39,647 nucleotides of DNA from Marilutibacter maris (lineage in GTDB: Bacteria > Pseudomonadota > Gammaproteobacteria > Xanthomonadales > Xanthomonadaceae): assembly GCF_006546735.2 (NCBI RefSeq), contig NZ_VICD02000108.1, positions 1 through 39,647 on the forward strand, read 5' to 3'. A program made the translations under genes and the position numbers. Positions 16,806 to 25,474 of this stretch are shown here, piece after piece. Below the pieces are notes generated by a model that had not been told where the DNA came from, did not search any database, and saw only the letters and a list, made by a program, of their open reading frames with translations. Within the stretch, counting starts at the first letter, position 1. Every line of letters begins with the position of its first letter.

Positions 16806-17813
16806 CTACTCGTTCTCCTTCCAGGATGGAGCAGCGGCATCGGTGCCCGCCCCTCGGCTGTATTGCAGCCACCCCCACAAAATGGCCGCGGACATATACC
16901 ACGTGAACAGGGAAGACGCGATGAAGGTCGTTACGTGTTCCTTCATGATCAGGGCGACCGCCGCACCGGCCAGCGTCGCCAGCGCATAGCCGAGCGTGAC
17001 CGCCCTGTGGCCATGGCGGCGGGCGCAGGCCTGGTAGGCATGTTGGGTGTGCGCCGTCCACCAGCGCTCCCGCCGCAGCACCCTTCGCGCCAGGGTCAGA
17101 CCGGCATCGACCAGGAACGGGGCCAGCGGCAGCAGCAGCCAGGCCGCGGCGGTGCCCCCCTGCCCCGTCGCGATCGCGCACAGCGCGCCGATCGCGTAAC
17201 CGATCGCACCGCTGCCGACATCGCCCATGAAGATCCTGGCGGTCGGCAGGTTGAATGGCAGGAAGCCGGCACAGGCGGCCGCCAGCGCCAGTGCGACCAG
17301 CGGCCACGGCCCGCCAAGCCCGAGCGCGAGCAGGCCGCCGACGATCAGCGCCTGGCTGGCGGCCAGGCCGTCGATCCCGTCCATGAAGTTCCAGACGTTG
17401 GTCAGCACCAACGGCGCGAGGAAGGCGATCGCCACCGTCGCCGGGGCGCCCGAGCCGGCATGGACGGCCGCCGCGAACAGCGCGCTGGCCAGGACGTGCA
17501 CCAGCAGCCGCAAGGCCGGCGACAGCGGTCGGTGGTCGTCGACCCAGCCGATCGCCGCGACCAGGGCGAACCCGGTCGCGAAGGCGGCCAGTGCGAGGCC
17601 ACCGCCCAGGGCGCTCCATCCGATCGCGACCGCGACCAGGACCGCGACCACGATGGCGATGCCGCCGCCCCGCGGTGTCGCCACGTTGTGGCTGCGGCGC
17701 TCGCCGGGCTCGTCCAGCAGGCGGCGCGCCAACGCATAGCGACGCGCGAGCCAGGTGCCCGCGAACCCGATCGACAGAAACAGCAGCGCGCCGCCGACGG
17801 CCGTCAGGCTCAT
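16806..17813 (-). CDS. WecA/WbpL-type polyprenyl-phosphate glycosyl-1-phosphate transferase
   Basis: This 335-aa integral membrane enzyme (family-4 glycosyltransferase, MraY/WecA group) attaches a first sugar-1-phosphate to undecaprenyl phosphate to start O-antigen or a similar glycan. It is almost entirely membrane helices. Family motifs include VDDHRPLSP (91-99), NVWNFMDGIDG (139-149, metal-binding Asp residues), FMGDVGSGAIGY and the basic cytoplasmic loop RERWWTAHTQHAYQ. The ATG overlaps the lapB stop (ATGA). The next gene is the WbpM-type dehydratase, a partner often found beside WbpL, so the pair probably prepares and loads one sugar. The exact donor is unknown. Confidence 0.92.
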   Translation of the reverse strand: MSLTAVGGALLFLSIGFAGTWLARRYALARRLLDEPGERRSHNVATPRGGGIAIVVAVLVAVAIGWSALGGGLALAAFATGFALVAAIGWVDDHRPLSPALRLLVHVLASALFAAAVHAGSGAPATVAIAFLAPLVLTNVWNFMDGIDGLAASQALIVGGLLALGLGGPWPLVALALAAACAGFLPFNLPTARIFMGDVGSGAIGYAIGALCAIATGQGGTAAAWLLLPLAPFLVDAGLTLARRVLRRERWWTAHTQHAYQACARRHGHRAVTLGYALATLAGAAVALIMKEHVTTFIASSLFTWYMSAAILWGWLQYSRGAGTDAAAPSWKENE

Positions 17814-18988
17814 ACGACGGCGTAGTTCAGCAGCGGCTTGACCGAGCCCCACTCCTTGCAGCTGGGGCACTGCCAGTGGTGGCTTCGGGCGCCGAAACCG
17901 CAGCGGGTGCAGCGGTAACTCGGATTGCGCACCAGCAACTGGTCGGTGATGTGCTTGAGGTCGTGCAGGGTCGCCATCGGGTCGGCGCCCTCGGCCAGGG
18001 TCAGGTCGATCAGCGCCGCTTCGCCGCGCACCGAGGGCCGGTCCTTGAGTTGCTGGGCCAGATAGGCGCGCGCCGCGGCGACGCCCTCCTGGGCCTCGAC
18101 CATGCGGGTCAGCGCCAGCACCGGCGCGATGCCGCGGTAGTGTTCGCACATCTCCGCGAGGAACGCGCGCGCGCCGGTGGTCTCGCCGCTGCGGTCGTAG
18201 CTGGACAACAGCGCCGGCAGCACCTCGGGCAGGTAGTCGGGATCGCTGCGGGCGACCCGTTCGAAGGCGCGGATCGCGGCCGCGTCGCGACCGGCCTCGA
18301 TCTCGATCCGCCCCTCGATCATGCCGGCGCGGACGGAATTGGCATCGGCCTCGTAGGCACGGGCGACCGCGGCGCGGGCGGCATCGACATCGCCGCCGGC
18401 GCGATGCTTGTCGGCCAGTTCGCACTCGAACTGGGCGATCAGCTTGCCCATCGCCTCGCCGGTCGCAGCCTCGTAGCGCTGTGCGTTCTCGATCGCCTTG
18501 TCCCAGTCGCGCTCGGACTGATAGATGCCGATCAGGTGGCGCAAGGCCAGCGGCGCCCGCATGTCGAGCGCGACCAGGTCGCTGAACACGGTCTCGGCGC
18601 GGTCGAGCAGGCCCGAGCGCATGTAGTCCTCGCCCAGCGCCAGCAGCGCCTGCACCTTCTGGGTGTCGCTCAGGCCCGGGCGCTGGACCAGCGCCTGGTG
18701 CAGGCGGATCGCGCGGTCGACCTCGCCGCGGCGGCGGAACAGGTGGCCGAGCGCGACCTGGGTCTCGAAGGTTTCCTTGTCGAGCTCGGCGATATGCAGA
18801 AACAGCTCGATCGCCTTGTCCGGCTGTTCGTTGAGCAGGTAGTTCAGGCCGCGGAAATACGTGGTCGACAGGCGGCTGACCTGGGTATCGCTATGGCGTT
18901 CGCCGCCGCGCCGTCCGATCACCCAGCCGCTGATCGCGGCGACCGGCAGCAGCAGGAAGAACCAGAACCACTCGCTGATGAATTCCAT
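17810..18988 (-). CDS. lapB: LPS assembly regulator LapB (YciM)
   Basis: LapB is an inner-membrane TPR protein that presents LpxC to FtsH and so limits LPS synthesis. The 392-aa product has an N-terminal membrane anchor (about residues 7-25, WFWFFLLLPVAAISGWVIG), then at least six TPR units including FRGLNYLLNEQPDKAIELFL and QVALGHLFRRRGEVDRAIRLH. The C-terminal rubredoxin-like metal site is intact: CTRC at 360-363 and CPSC at 374-377. The gene follows lapA by three bases and is coupled by ATGA to a WecA-type transferase. In E. coli pyrF follows instead, so the partners differ here. Confidence 0.96.
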   Translation of the reverse strand: MEFISEWFWFFLLLPVAAISGWVIGRRGGERHSDTQVSRLSTTYFRGLNYLLNEQPDKAIELFLHIAELDKETFETQVALGHLFRRRGEVDRAIRLHQALVQRPGLSDTQKVQALLALGEDYMRSGLLDRAETVFSDLVALDMRAPLALRHLIGIYQSERDWDKAIENAQRYEAATGEAMGKLIAQFECELADKHRAGGDVDAARAAVARAYEADANSVRAGMIEGRIEIEAGRDAAAIRAFERVARSDPDYLPEVLPALLSSYDRSGETTGARAFLAEMCEHYRGIAPVLALTRMVEAQEGVAAARAYLAQQLKDRPSVRGEAALIDLTLAEGADPMATLHDLKHITDQLLVRNPSYRCTRCGFGARSHHWQCPSCKEWGSVKPLLNYAVV

Positions 18989-18991
18989 CGA

Positions 18992-19267
18992 TCAGGAGGC
19001 TCCGTCCGCGGGTTCGATGGGGCGGGTCGCCGGCGGCTGCTTCTGCATGCGGGAAAGGCGCGCGCGCAACGGCAGCACCACGCTCAGGGTGATCGCCACC
19101 CCGCCCAGCAATACGCCCAGCAGCAGGGTCAGGATCAGCGCCATGCCCAGCGGTGGCGTGACCTGGCTGAAGGCCAGGTCGATCGACACCGGGGCGCGGT
19201 TCAATGCGCCCAGGACGCCTCCCGCGGCGAGACAGGCTATCGCTATGAGTAGACGGATCAGGCGCAT
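18992..19267 (-). CDS. lapA: LapA-family membrane protein (DUF1049)
   Basis: This 91-aa protein has two membrane segments (about residues 3-20 and 41-64) separated by the short loop NRAPVSIDLAFSQVTPPLGM, followed by a basic stretch and a Pro-rich tail. This is the LapA/DUF1049 layout. LapA works with LapB in LPS assembly. It is three bases upstream of lapB and downstream of ihfB, as in other gammaproteobacteria. Confidence 0.92.
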   Translation of the reverse strand: MRLIRLLIAIACLAAGGVLGALNRAPVSIDLAFSQVTPPLGMALILTLLLGVLLGGVAITLSVVLPLRARLSRMQKQPPATRPIEPADGAS

Positions 19268-19445
19268 CTCAGCCTCGGTCGATCGACGGGTTCGGGACTA
19301 GCTTAGCCGAGGACGGCATGGCTCAAGAAGTTCCGGCCGCATGCGCGAGCGGCATGCAGCGGACAGCACTGCCCGGGCCGCGAAGGTCGCAGCGCAGACG
19401 GAACACACAGGTGCGGGACGGGTCGTGCGGCGCGTGCCGCGCGGC

Positions 19446-19754
19446 TCACCCGGTGGCGGCATCGCCCAGCGGCATCACTTCGCTGACGCGTTCGCGCAGC
19501 TCCTTGCCGGGCTTGAAATGCGGTACATGCTTGCCCGGCAGCGCGACCGACTCGCCGGTCTTAGGATTGCGCCCCATCCGCGGCGGCCGGTAATGCAGCG
19601 AGAAGCTGCCGAATCCCCGGATCTCGATGCGGTCGCCGCCGGCCAGCGCGCCGCTCATCATTTCGAGCAGGGCCTTGACCGCCAGGTCCACGTCATCGCC
19701 CTTCAGATGGGCCTGACGCTGCGACAGGATCTCGATCAGTTCGGACTTGGTCAT
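19446..19754 (-). CDS. ihfB: Integration host factor beta subunit
   Basis: IhfB pairs with IhfA to bend DNA at specific sites in promoters and recombination loci. The 102-aa protein begins [14 protein letters not shown] and contains [22 protein letters not shown] with the conserved intercalating-arm Pro (RNPKTGE) and the C-terminal [13 protein letters not shown] took the ATG at 19754, which gives the family length; the upstream extension to 19811 has no resemblance. It is separated from rpsA by an intrinsic terminator, which suggests its own promoter in the gap between 19755 and 19845. Confidence 0.96.
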   Translation of the reverse strand: MTKSELIEILSQRQAHLKGDDVDLAVKALLEMMSGALAGGDRIEIRGFGSFSLHYRPPRMGRNPKTGESVALPGKHVPHFKPGKELRERVSEVMPLGDAATG

Positions 19755-19845
19755 GGGCAATGCGGACCGCTGACATTGGACGACGGGGGTGAAGCTACCA
19801 TCGGTTGCCATCGCAGGAAAAACCCTGCTTGGGCAACACCTTACA

Positions 19846-19880
19846 TAAGAAAGGCGGCCCGGCCAATGACCGGGCCGCCT
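19846..19880 (-). terminator. Intrinsic terminator after rpsA
   Basis: AGGCGGCCCGG (19852-19862) pairs perfectly with CCGGGCCGCCT (19870-19880) around a 7-nt loop, and on the minus strand the stem is followed by TTTCTTATG. It lies 20 bp past the rpsA stop codon. Confidence 0.85.
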
Positions 19881-19899
19881 CGGGTACCGCGATTGCCGA

Positions 19900-21588
19900 T
19901 TACTCGGACTTGCTGCCCAGCTGCTCGCGCAGCAGCGCGCCCAGCTTGGTGGTGCCGCTGGCGGCGTCGGCGTTGGCGCGGTTGTAGTCGGCCACGGCCT
20001 CCTGCATCTCCGCCTCGTCCTTCGCCTTGATCGACAGCTGCATCACACGGCCCTTGCGGTCCATGCCGATGAAGCGGGCTTCGACGTTGTCGCCGACCTT
20101 CAGGTACTTGCCGGCGTCCTCGACGCGCTCGGCGGCGATGTCGCGGGCGGCGATGTAGCCCTCCACACCGTCGGCCAGCTCGATGACGGCGCCCTTGGCG
20201 TCGACTTCCTTGACCGTACCGGTGATCAGCGAGCCCTTGGCGTTGGACGCCACGAACTGGCCCAGCGGGTCCTGCTCAAGCTGCTTCAGGCCCAGGCTGA
20301 TGCGCTCGCGCTCCGGATCGACCGCCAGCACGACCGCCTCGAGGGTGTCGCCCTTCTTGAAGTTGCGGACCACGTCCTCGCCGGTGGTGTTCCAGCTGAT
20401 GTCGGACAGGTGGACCAGGCCGTCGATGCCGCCGTCCAGGCCGATGAAGATGCCGAAGTCGGTGATCGACTTGACCTGGCCCTCGACCTTGTCGCCCTTC
20501 TTGTGGATGACCGCGAAGGTCTCCCACGGGTTCGAGCTGACCTGCTTCATGCCCAGCGAGATGCGGCGACGCTCCTCGTCGACGTCCAGGACCATGACCT
20601 CGACCTCGTCGCCGACCTGGACGATCTTCGACGGGTTGACGTTCTTGTTGGTCCAGTCCATCTCGGACACGTGCACCAGGCCCTCGACGCCCGGCTCGAT
20701 CTCGACGAACGCACCGTAATCGGTGACGTTGGAGACCTTGCCGAACACGCGGGTGTTGGCCGGGTAGCGGCGCGAGATGTTGTCCCACGGATCCTCGCCC
20801 AGCTGCTTGAGGCCGAGGCTGACGCGGTTGCGCTCGCGGTCGTACTTGAGCACGCGCACTTCCAGCTCCTGGCCGACTTCCACCACCTCGGACGGGTGAC
20901 GCACGCGCTTCCACGCCATGTCGGTGATGTGCAGCAGGCCATCGATGCCGCCGAGGTCGACGAACGCGCCGTAGTCGGTGAGGTTCTTGACCACACCCTT
21001 CAGCACGGCGCCCTCGACCAGCTTCTCCATCAGCTGCTCACGCTCGGCGCTGTACTCGCTCTCGACCACCGCACGGCGGGAGACGACGATGTTGTTGCGC
21101 TTGCGGTCGAGCTTGATGAGCTTGAACTCAAGCTCCTTGCCTTCCAGGTAGGCGGAGTCGCGGACCGGGCGGACGTCGACCAGCGAGCCCGGCAGGAAGC
21201 CGCGCACGTCCTTGATGTCGACGGTGAAGCCGCCCTTGACCTTGCCGCTGATGCGGCCGGTGATGGTCTCGTTGTTCTCCAGCGCCTGCTCGAGCTCGTC
21301 CCACACCATCGCGCGCTTGGCCTTCTCGCGCGACAGCACGGTCTCGCCAAAGCCGTTCTCGATCGAGTCGAGGGCGACCTTGACCTCGTCGCCTTCGGCA
21401 ACGTCGATCTCGCCGGCGTCGTTACGGAACTGCTCGATCGGCACGATACCTTCGGACTTCAGGCCCGCGTTGATCACCACCACGTCGCCGCGGACTTCCA
21501 CGACGGTGCCGGTCACGATCGCGCCGGGCTTCAGCTTCGCCAGGTTCTGCTGGCTCTGCTCGAACAGTTCTGCAAATGATTCGGTCAT
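19900..21588 (-). CDS. rpsA: 30S ribosomal protein S1
   Basis: S1 binds mRNA leaders and delivers them to the 30S subunit. The 562-aa protein carries six S1 OB-fold repeats. Examples are [20 protein letters not shown] near residue 21, [20 protein letters not shown] near 192 and [20 protein letters not shown] near 365. The sequence starts [20 protein letters not shown], the typical opening. Length is close to the 557 aa of E. coli. It follows cmk with a 260-bp gap, the conserved pair. S1 is usually autoregulated through its own leader; the gap holds a stem-loop at 21726-21746 but I see no obvious known control motif. Confidence 0.97.
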   Translation of the reverse strand: MTESFAELFEQSQQNLAKLKPGAIVTGTVVEVRGDVVVINAGLKSEGIVPIEQFRNDAGEIDVAEGDEVKVALDSIENGFGETVLSREKAKRAMVWDELEQALENNETITGRISGKVKGGFTVDIKDVRGFLPGSLVDVRPVRDSAYLEGKELEFKLIKLDRKRNNIVVSRRAVVESEYSAEREQLMEKLVEGAVLKGVVKNLTDYGAFVDLGGIDGLLHITDMAWKRVRHPSEVVEVGQELEVRVLKYDRERNRVSLGLKQLGEDPWDNISRRYPANTRVFGKVSNVTDYGAFVEIEPGVEGLVHVSEMDWTNKNVNPSKIVQVGDEVEVMVLDVDEERRRISLGMKQVSSNPWETFAVIHKKGDKVEGQVKSITDFGIFIGLDGGIDGLVHLSDISWNTTGEDVVRNFKKGDTLEAVVLAVDPERERISLGLKQLEQDPLGQFVASNAKGSLITGTVKEVDAKGAVIELADGVEGYIAARDIAAERVEDAGKYLKVGDNVEARFIGMDRKGRVMQLSIKAKDEAEMQEAVADYNRANADAASGTTKLGALLREQLGSKSE

Positions 21589-21725
21589 TGTTGATTACTC
21601 GGTTGGACACACAGGCCGGAGGCCTGCCGACTCGAGATATCGATCTCGCGAAGGCAAATCGAACGCTTCCGGCCCACCCGTTGAGATATGGCACGATGCG
21701 GCTGCGCCACGTGTAATGGATGAAT

Positions 21726-21746
21726 CCGCCACGACAGCCGTGGCGG
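21726..21746. other. Stem-loop between cmk and rpsA
   Basis: CCGCCACG (21726-21733) pairs perfectly with CGTGGCGG (21739-21746) around ACAGC. The minus-strand side lacks a U-tract (GATTCATCC follows), so it is a poor terminator for cmk. On the plus strand TTTT follows closely, but no plus-strand gene precedes it. It may be part of the rpsA leader or a weak cmk terminator. Confidence 0.45.
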
Positions 21747-21848
21747 GGCTTTTCCCCTGCGGAAGGCCCCGTGCCGGGCCAACGGCGGCCCGGTGCCGCC
21801 TCTGCCGACTCCGTTTCCGGAGCGGTTCGTCGACGCGGTTCGCGCCGG

Positions 21849-22550
21849 TTAAGGCTTCACCAGGGCCAGCACCTGCTCGACGACGGCGTCGATGTCCATG
21901 CCGGTGGTGTCGATGTGGACGGCGTCATCGGCCGGCCTCAACGGTGCCACCGCACGCTGGGCATCGCGCGCGTCGCGGGCGAGGATCTCCCGCAGGAGAC
22001 CGTCCAATGTAACCGAAACCCCTTTGTCATTCAACTGTTTATAGCGCCTTTGCGCGCGTTCCTCGGCGCTGGCGGTCAGGAATACCTTGAACGGGGCATC
22101 GGGAAAGATCACCGTGCCCATGTCGCGGCCGTCGGCGACCAGGCCCGGCGGCTGCCGGAACCGCCGCTGGCGGTCCTTCAGCGCGGCCCGCACCTCGGGG
22201 ATGGCGGCGATCGCCGAGGCGGCGGCGCCGGCGGTTTCGGTGCGCAGTTCGTCGGTGGCGTCGGTGCCGTTGACCAGCACCCGCGGTTCGCCCTGCCCGT
22301 CGTCGCGGAATCCCACCTCGGTATCGAAGGTGCAGCGGACCAGGGCGCCGTGATCGTCGAGATCGAGGTCGGCCCAGCCGGCCGCGACCCCGACCGCGCG
22401 ATACAGTGCGCCGGAGTCCAGATAGCGCCAGCCCAGGCGGGCGGCGACCATCCGGCTGATGGTGCCCTTGCCTGAACCGGAGGGGCCGTCGATGGTGAGT
22501 ACCGGCACGGTGGCCGCGGGGAACTGGGCTTCGTTATGCATGGCCGGCAT
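21849..22550 (-). CDS. cmk: Cytidylate kinase
   Basis: Cmk phosphorylates CMP and dCMP with ATP. The 233-aa protein has the P-loop [20 protein letters not shown] near residues 17-36, then [16 protein letters not shown], and [13 protein letters not shown], all standard family stretches. Two start codons are possible: ATG at 22550 ([10 protein letters not shown]) and ATG at 22541 (MHNEAQF); neither has a clear Shine-Dalgarno, so the start is uncertain by three codons. It precedes rpsA as in most proteobacteria. Confidence 0.95.
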   Translation of the reverse strand: MPAMHNEAQFPAATVPVLTIDGPSGSGKGTISRMVAARLGWRYLDSGALYRAVGVAAGWADLDLDDHGALVRCTFDTEVGFRDDGQGEPRVLVNGTDATDELRTETAGAAASAIAAIPEVRAALKDRQRRFRQPPGLVADGRDMGTVIFPDAPFKVFLTASAEERAQRRYKQLNDKGVSVTLDGLLREILARDARDAQRAVAPLRPADDAVHIDTTGMDIDAVVEQVLALVKP

Positions 22551-22605
22551 TATGAACGGCGGCAGCCCGGAATGGGCCCTGGTGTTCAGCGAATCCGCTA
22601 ACGAC

Positions 22606-22635
22606 TTGATCCGACAGTGGAATGGCCGCTATACT
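22606..22635 (+). promoter_or_regulatory. Predicted promoter of rpmJ
   Basis: TTGATC (22606-22611) and TATACT (22630-22635) with an 18-bp spacer lie 48 bp before the rpmJ ATG. The -10 element matches the consensus in five of six positions. It would make rpmJ a monocistronic unit ending at the terminator at 22868-22891. Confidence 0.65.
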
Positions 22636-22683
22636 CGCCGGCTTGATTCATCTTCCCGTTTCTTTTTACTGCCGAGGTCTGTC

Positions 22684-22809
22684 ATGAAGGTCCTGTCCTC
22701 CCTGAAGTCGGCGAAGGCCCGTCACCGCGACTGCAAGGTCGTCCGCCGTCGTGGCAAGGTCTTCGTGATCTGCAAGTCGAACCCGCGTTTCAAGGCGCGT
22801 CAGCGCTGA
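22684..22809 (+). CDS. rpmJ: 50S ribosomal protein L36, zinc-free type
   Basis: This 41-aa very basic protein ([20 protein letters not shown], then [13 protein letters not shown]) is ribosomal protein L36. It lacks the CxxC...C/H zinc ribbon of the standard form: the only two Cys are at positions 17 and 30, so it is of the C-minus (YkgO/RpmJ2-like) type. It has its own promoter and terminator and stands alone, outside the spc operon where zinc-type rpmJ normally sits. In this lineage it may be the only L36, since xanthomonads often have this form; that cannot be checked in the window. Confidence 0.95.
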   Translation: MKVLSSLKSAKARHRDCKVVRRRGKVFVICKSNPRFKARQR

Positions 22810-22867
22810 AGAAACCCGGCACCGCCCAGGCGCATCCGTGCCGGAGTGGTACCCGCCAGGTTCGCAG

Positions 22868-22891
22868 AAAGGCCGCCGAGAGGCGGTCTTT
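22868..22891 (+). terminator. Intrinsic terminator after rpmJ
   Basis: AAAGGCCGCC, a GAGA loop and GGCGGTCTTT form a 10-bp stem with one G-U pair that ends in CTTTCC. It lies 58 bp after the rpmJ stop. Confidence 0.75.
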
Positions 22892-23038
22892 CCGTATCCG
22901 GAGTTCGAACCGCGACCCGGTCCGGCGCATGCCGACGGCGCCGAAGTTGCCATTCCGTGACGACGGTGACGGCCAGCGCCTGCGGGATTGCGCCGGCAGT
23001 GCATACAATCGCCGTAATCCAATGCGAGGTGCCGCGTG

Positions 23039-23380
23039 ATGAAGCCGTTCCGCTCCAAGTCGATTGTCGTCTCCGCCCTGCTCGCGTTGTCGGTCGTCTC
23101 CACCGCCGCCAGCGCCGAGACCCTGCTGATCGAGCGCGTGCGCGAGTCCGCCAGCGCCAACCTGCCGGCCCGCGGCATGACCATGGCCCAGGTCGAGGCC
23201 CGCTACGGCGCTCCCTCGCAGCGCATGGAGCCGCGCGGCGGCCAGAAGCGCCAGTGGCCGACCATCAACCGCTGGGTCTACCCCGCCTTTACCGTCTACT
23301 TCGAGAAGAGCCGGGTCATCGACGCGGTGGCCAACCAGGCCAACGCCAACGAGATCGGCCCGAAGTCCCCGATCAACTGA
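23039..23380 (+). CDS. Small secreted protein with BamE/SmpA-like motif
   Basis: This 113-aa product has a clean Sec signal (KSIVVSALLALSVVSTAASA, cleavage predicted after ASA at about residue 26) and no lipobox Cys. The mature part carries GMTMAQVEARYGAPSQ followed by WVYPAFTVYFEKSRVIDAV. That pattern (GMT-x2-qV-x3-G-x-P, then a tyrosine-containing strand and a VYF-x-x-xRV strand) is typical of the small BamE/SmpA/OmlA-like fold. It lacks the lipid anchor of true BamE, so it is probably a soluble periplasmic relative of unknown role. I prefer the ATG at 23039 over a GTG three bases upstream because of GAGGT at 23026-23030. aguA starts 20 bp after its stop, suggesting co-transcription. Confidence 0.85.
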   Translation: MKPFRSKSIVVSALLALSVVSTAASAETLLIERVRESASANLPARGMTMAQVEARYGAPSQRMEPRGGQKRQWPTINRWVYPAFTVYFEKSRVIDAVANQANANEIGPKSPIN

Positions 23381-23400
23381 CCGCATCGCCCGAGCCATAG

Positions 23401-24471
23401 ATGACCCGACCCGAGTTGCGCTTCCCGGCGGAATGGGAATCCCAGTCCGCCATCCTGATCGCGTGGCCGCACGCCGATACCGACTGGGCCGAACGTCTCG
23501 GGGAGGTCGAGGAAACCTATATCGCGCTGGTCGCGGCGATCACCCGCTTCCAGCCGGCGGTGATCTGCGTCGCCGACGCCGACGTGGAGACCTATGCCGA
23601 GATGCGGCTGCGCTCCAACCGCGTCGACATGGAGCGCGTGCGCTTCGTCGAGGTCGGCTACGACGATACCTGGCTGCGCGACTCCGGGCCGATAAGCCTG
23701 ACGTACAGGGACGGCGATCCTGGCGCGACGCACGGTGCCGGATCGCCGCGCTTCCGGTTGCTGGATTTCCGCTTCACCGGCTGGGGCGGCAAGTTCGAGG
23801 CCAGCCGCGACGATGCCCTGGTCGGCGCCCTCGACGAGATCAGGTTGTTTGCGAACAGTGACCGGCAGGTCATTGATTTTGCATTGGAAGGCGGGGCCAT
23901 CGACACCGATGGACAAGGCACGCTGCTGACCACCTGGCGGTGCCTGCACGAACGCCATCCGGATCTCGACCGCAATCAGCTGGGCACCCGCCTGGCCGAC
24001 TGGCTGCGCCAGGAACGGGTGCTGTGGCTCGATCACGGCTATCTGGAAGGCGACGACACCGACGCCCACGTCGACACCCTCGCCCGCTTCGCCAGCGTCG
24101 ACTCGATCGTCTACCAGGCCTGCGACGACAGCGACGACAGCCACCATGCCGAGCTGACCGCGATGGGCGCGGAACTGGTGGCCCTGCGTACCCGCGACGG
24201 CCGTCCCTATCGCCTGTTCCCGCTGCCGTGGGCACGCCCGATCGTCGACGACGGCCGGCGCCTGGCGGCCAGCTACGCGAACTTCCTGATCGTCAACGGC
24301 GCGGTGCTGATGCCGGCCTACGACGACCCCGCCGATCAGGCTGCCGCTGCGGTGCTGGCGCAGGCCTTTCCCGACCGCGAGATCGTGCCGGTGCCGTGCC
24401 GCTCGCTGATCTGGCAGAACGGCAGCCTGCACTGCATCACCATGCAACTGCCGGCGGGGCTTCTGGGCTGA
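23401..24471 (+). CDS. aguA: Agmatine deiminase
   Basis: AguA hydrolyses agmatine to N-carbamoylputrescine and ammonia. The 356-aa protein belongs to the Porphyromonas-type peptidylarginine-deiminase family. Its motifs are in order: FPAEWESQSAILIAWPH at the N-terminus, DDTWLRDSGPISL, EGGAIDTDGQGTLLTT, HVDTLARF, and NGSLHCITMQLPAG with the catalytic Cys345 close to the C-terminus. All active-site stretches appear intact. With aguB just downstream it completes the two-step route from agmatine to putrescine. A 115-bp gap separates the two genes, with a possible -10 element (TACAAT at 24575-24580) ahead of aguB. Confidence 0.94.
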   Translation: MTRPELRFPAEWESQSAILIAWPHADTDWAERLGEVEETYIALVAAITRFQPAVICVADADVETYAEMRLRSNRVDMERVRFVEVGYDDTWLRDSGPISLTYRDGDPGATHGAGSPRFRLLDFRFTGWGGKFEASRDDALVGALDEIRLFANSDRQVIDFALEGGAIDTDGQGTLLTTWRCLHERHPDLDRNQLGTRLADWLRQERVLWLDHGYLEGDDTDAHVDTLARFASVDSIVYQACDDSDDSHHAELTAMGAELVALRTRDGRPYRLFPLPWARPIVDDGRRLAASYANFLIVNGAVLMPAYDDPADQAAAAVLAQAFPDREIVPVPCRSLIWQNGSLHCITMQLPAGLLG

Positions 24472-24586
24472 CGCCCGAACGCGCCCAGCGCCCGGCTGCG
24501 CAGCGCGCATCCCATCCCCATCCGCGCCCTCGACGCCAACGGCCCCCTGGCACGGGGCCTGCACTCCATACGCATACAATGCCGGC

Positions 24587-25471
24587 ATGAAGACCAGAAC
24601 CCTGCCCGTTGCCCTGATCCAGGAAAAGAACCACGGCGGCGCCGAGGACAACCTCGCCGTCATCGAGGCGCGCGTCGCCGAGGCCGCCCGCCAGGGCGCC
24701 AAGCTGGTGCTGTTGCAGGAACTGCACAATGGCGCCTACTTCTGCCAGCACGAGTCGGTCGACGAGTTCGACCTGGCCGAGACCATCCCCGGCCCCTCGA
24801 CCGAGCGACTCGGCCGGCTGGCGAAGCGGCACGGCGTGGTCCTGGTCAGCTCGCTGTTCGAGAAGCGCGCGACCGGGCTCTACCACAACACCGCGGTGGT
24901 GTTCGATGCCGACGGCTCGACCGCCGGCAAGTACCGCAAGATGCACATCCCCGACGATCCGGGCTTCTACGAGAAGTTCTACTTCACGCCCGGCGATATC
25001 GGCTTCGAGCCGATCGACACCTCGGTGGGCCGGCTCGGCGTGCTGGTGTGCTGGGACCAGTGGTATCCCGAGGGCGCGCGGCTGATGGCGCTGGCCGGCG
25101 CCGAACTGCTGCTGTATCCGACCGCGATCGGCTGGGACCCGGACGACGCCCAGGACGAGAAGAACCGCCAGCGCGACGCCTGGGTCCTCAGCCACCGCGG
25201 GCACGCGGTCGCCAACGGCCTGCCGGTGCTCAGCTGCAACCGGGTCGGACACGAGGCGTCGCCGCTGGACGCTTCGGGCATCGACTTCTGGGGCAACAGC
25301 CACGTGCTCGGCCCGCAGGGCGAGTTCCTGGCCGAGGCCGGTGGCGATCCGACCCTGCTGATGGCCGAGGTCGACCTGCAGCGCAGCGAGCACGTGCGGC
25401 GGATCTGGCCGTTCCTGCGCGACCGCCGCATCGACGCCTACGACGACCTGCTCAAGCGTTATCGCGACTGA
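24587..25471 (+). CDS. aguB: N-carbamoylputrescine amidohydrolase
   Basis: AguB converts N-carbamoylputrescine to putrescine, CO2 and ammonia. This 294-aa nitrilase-superfamily enzyme shows the Glu-Lys-Cys triad: Glu45 in LLQELHNGAYF, Lys118 in KYRKMHIPDDP, and Cys155 in GVLVCWDQWYPE. The stretch GFYEKFYFTPGD and IGWDPDDAQDEK are characteristic of AguB rather than of general nitrilases. Length is normal. It follows aguA and is three bases upstream of a GNAT acetyltransferase gene, so the acetyltransferase probably shares its transcript. Confidence 0.95.
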   Translation: MKTRTLPVALIQEKNHGGAEDNLAVIEARVAEAARQGAKLVLLQELHNGAYFCQHESVDEFDLAETIPGPSTERLGRLAKRHGVVLVSSLFEKRATGLYHNTAVVFDADGSTAGKYRKMHIPDDPGFYEKFYFTPGDIGFEPIDTSVGRLGVLVCWDQWYPEGARLMALAGAELLLYPTAIGWDPDDAQDEKNRQRDAWVLSHRGHAVANGLPVLSCNRVGHEASPLDASGIDFWGNSHVLGPQGEFLAEAGGDPTLLMAEVDLQRSEHVRRIWPFLRDRRIDAYDDLLKRYRD

Positions 25472-25474
25472 GCG

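Noticed and set aside
22990-23009. Promoter for the small secreted protein (TTGCGC ... TACAAT)
   Set aside because: The spacer is only about 10 bp and no other -35 element fits; TACAAT alone is not enough.
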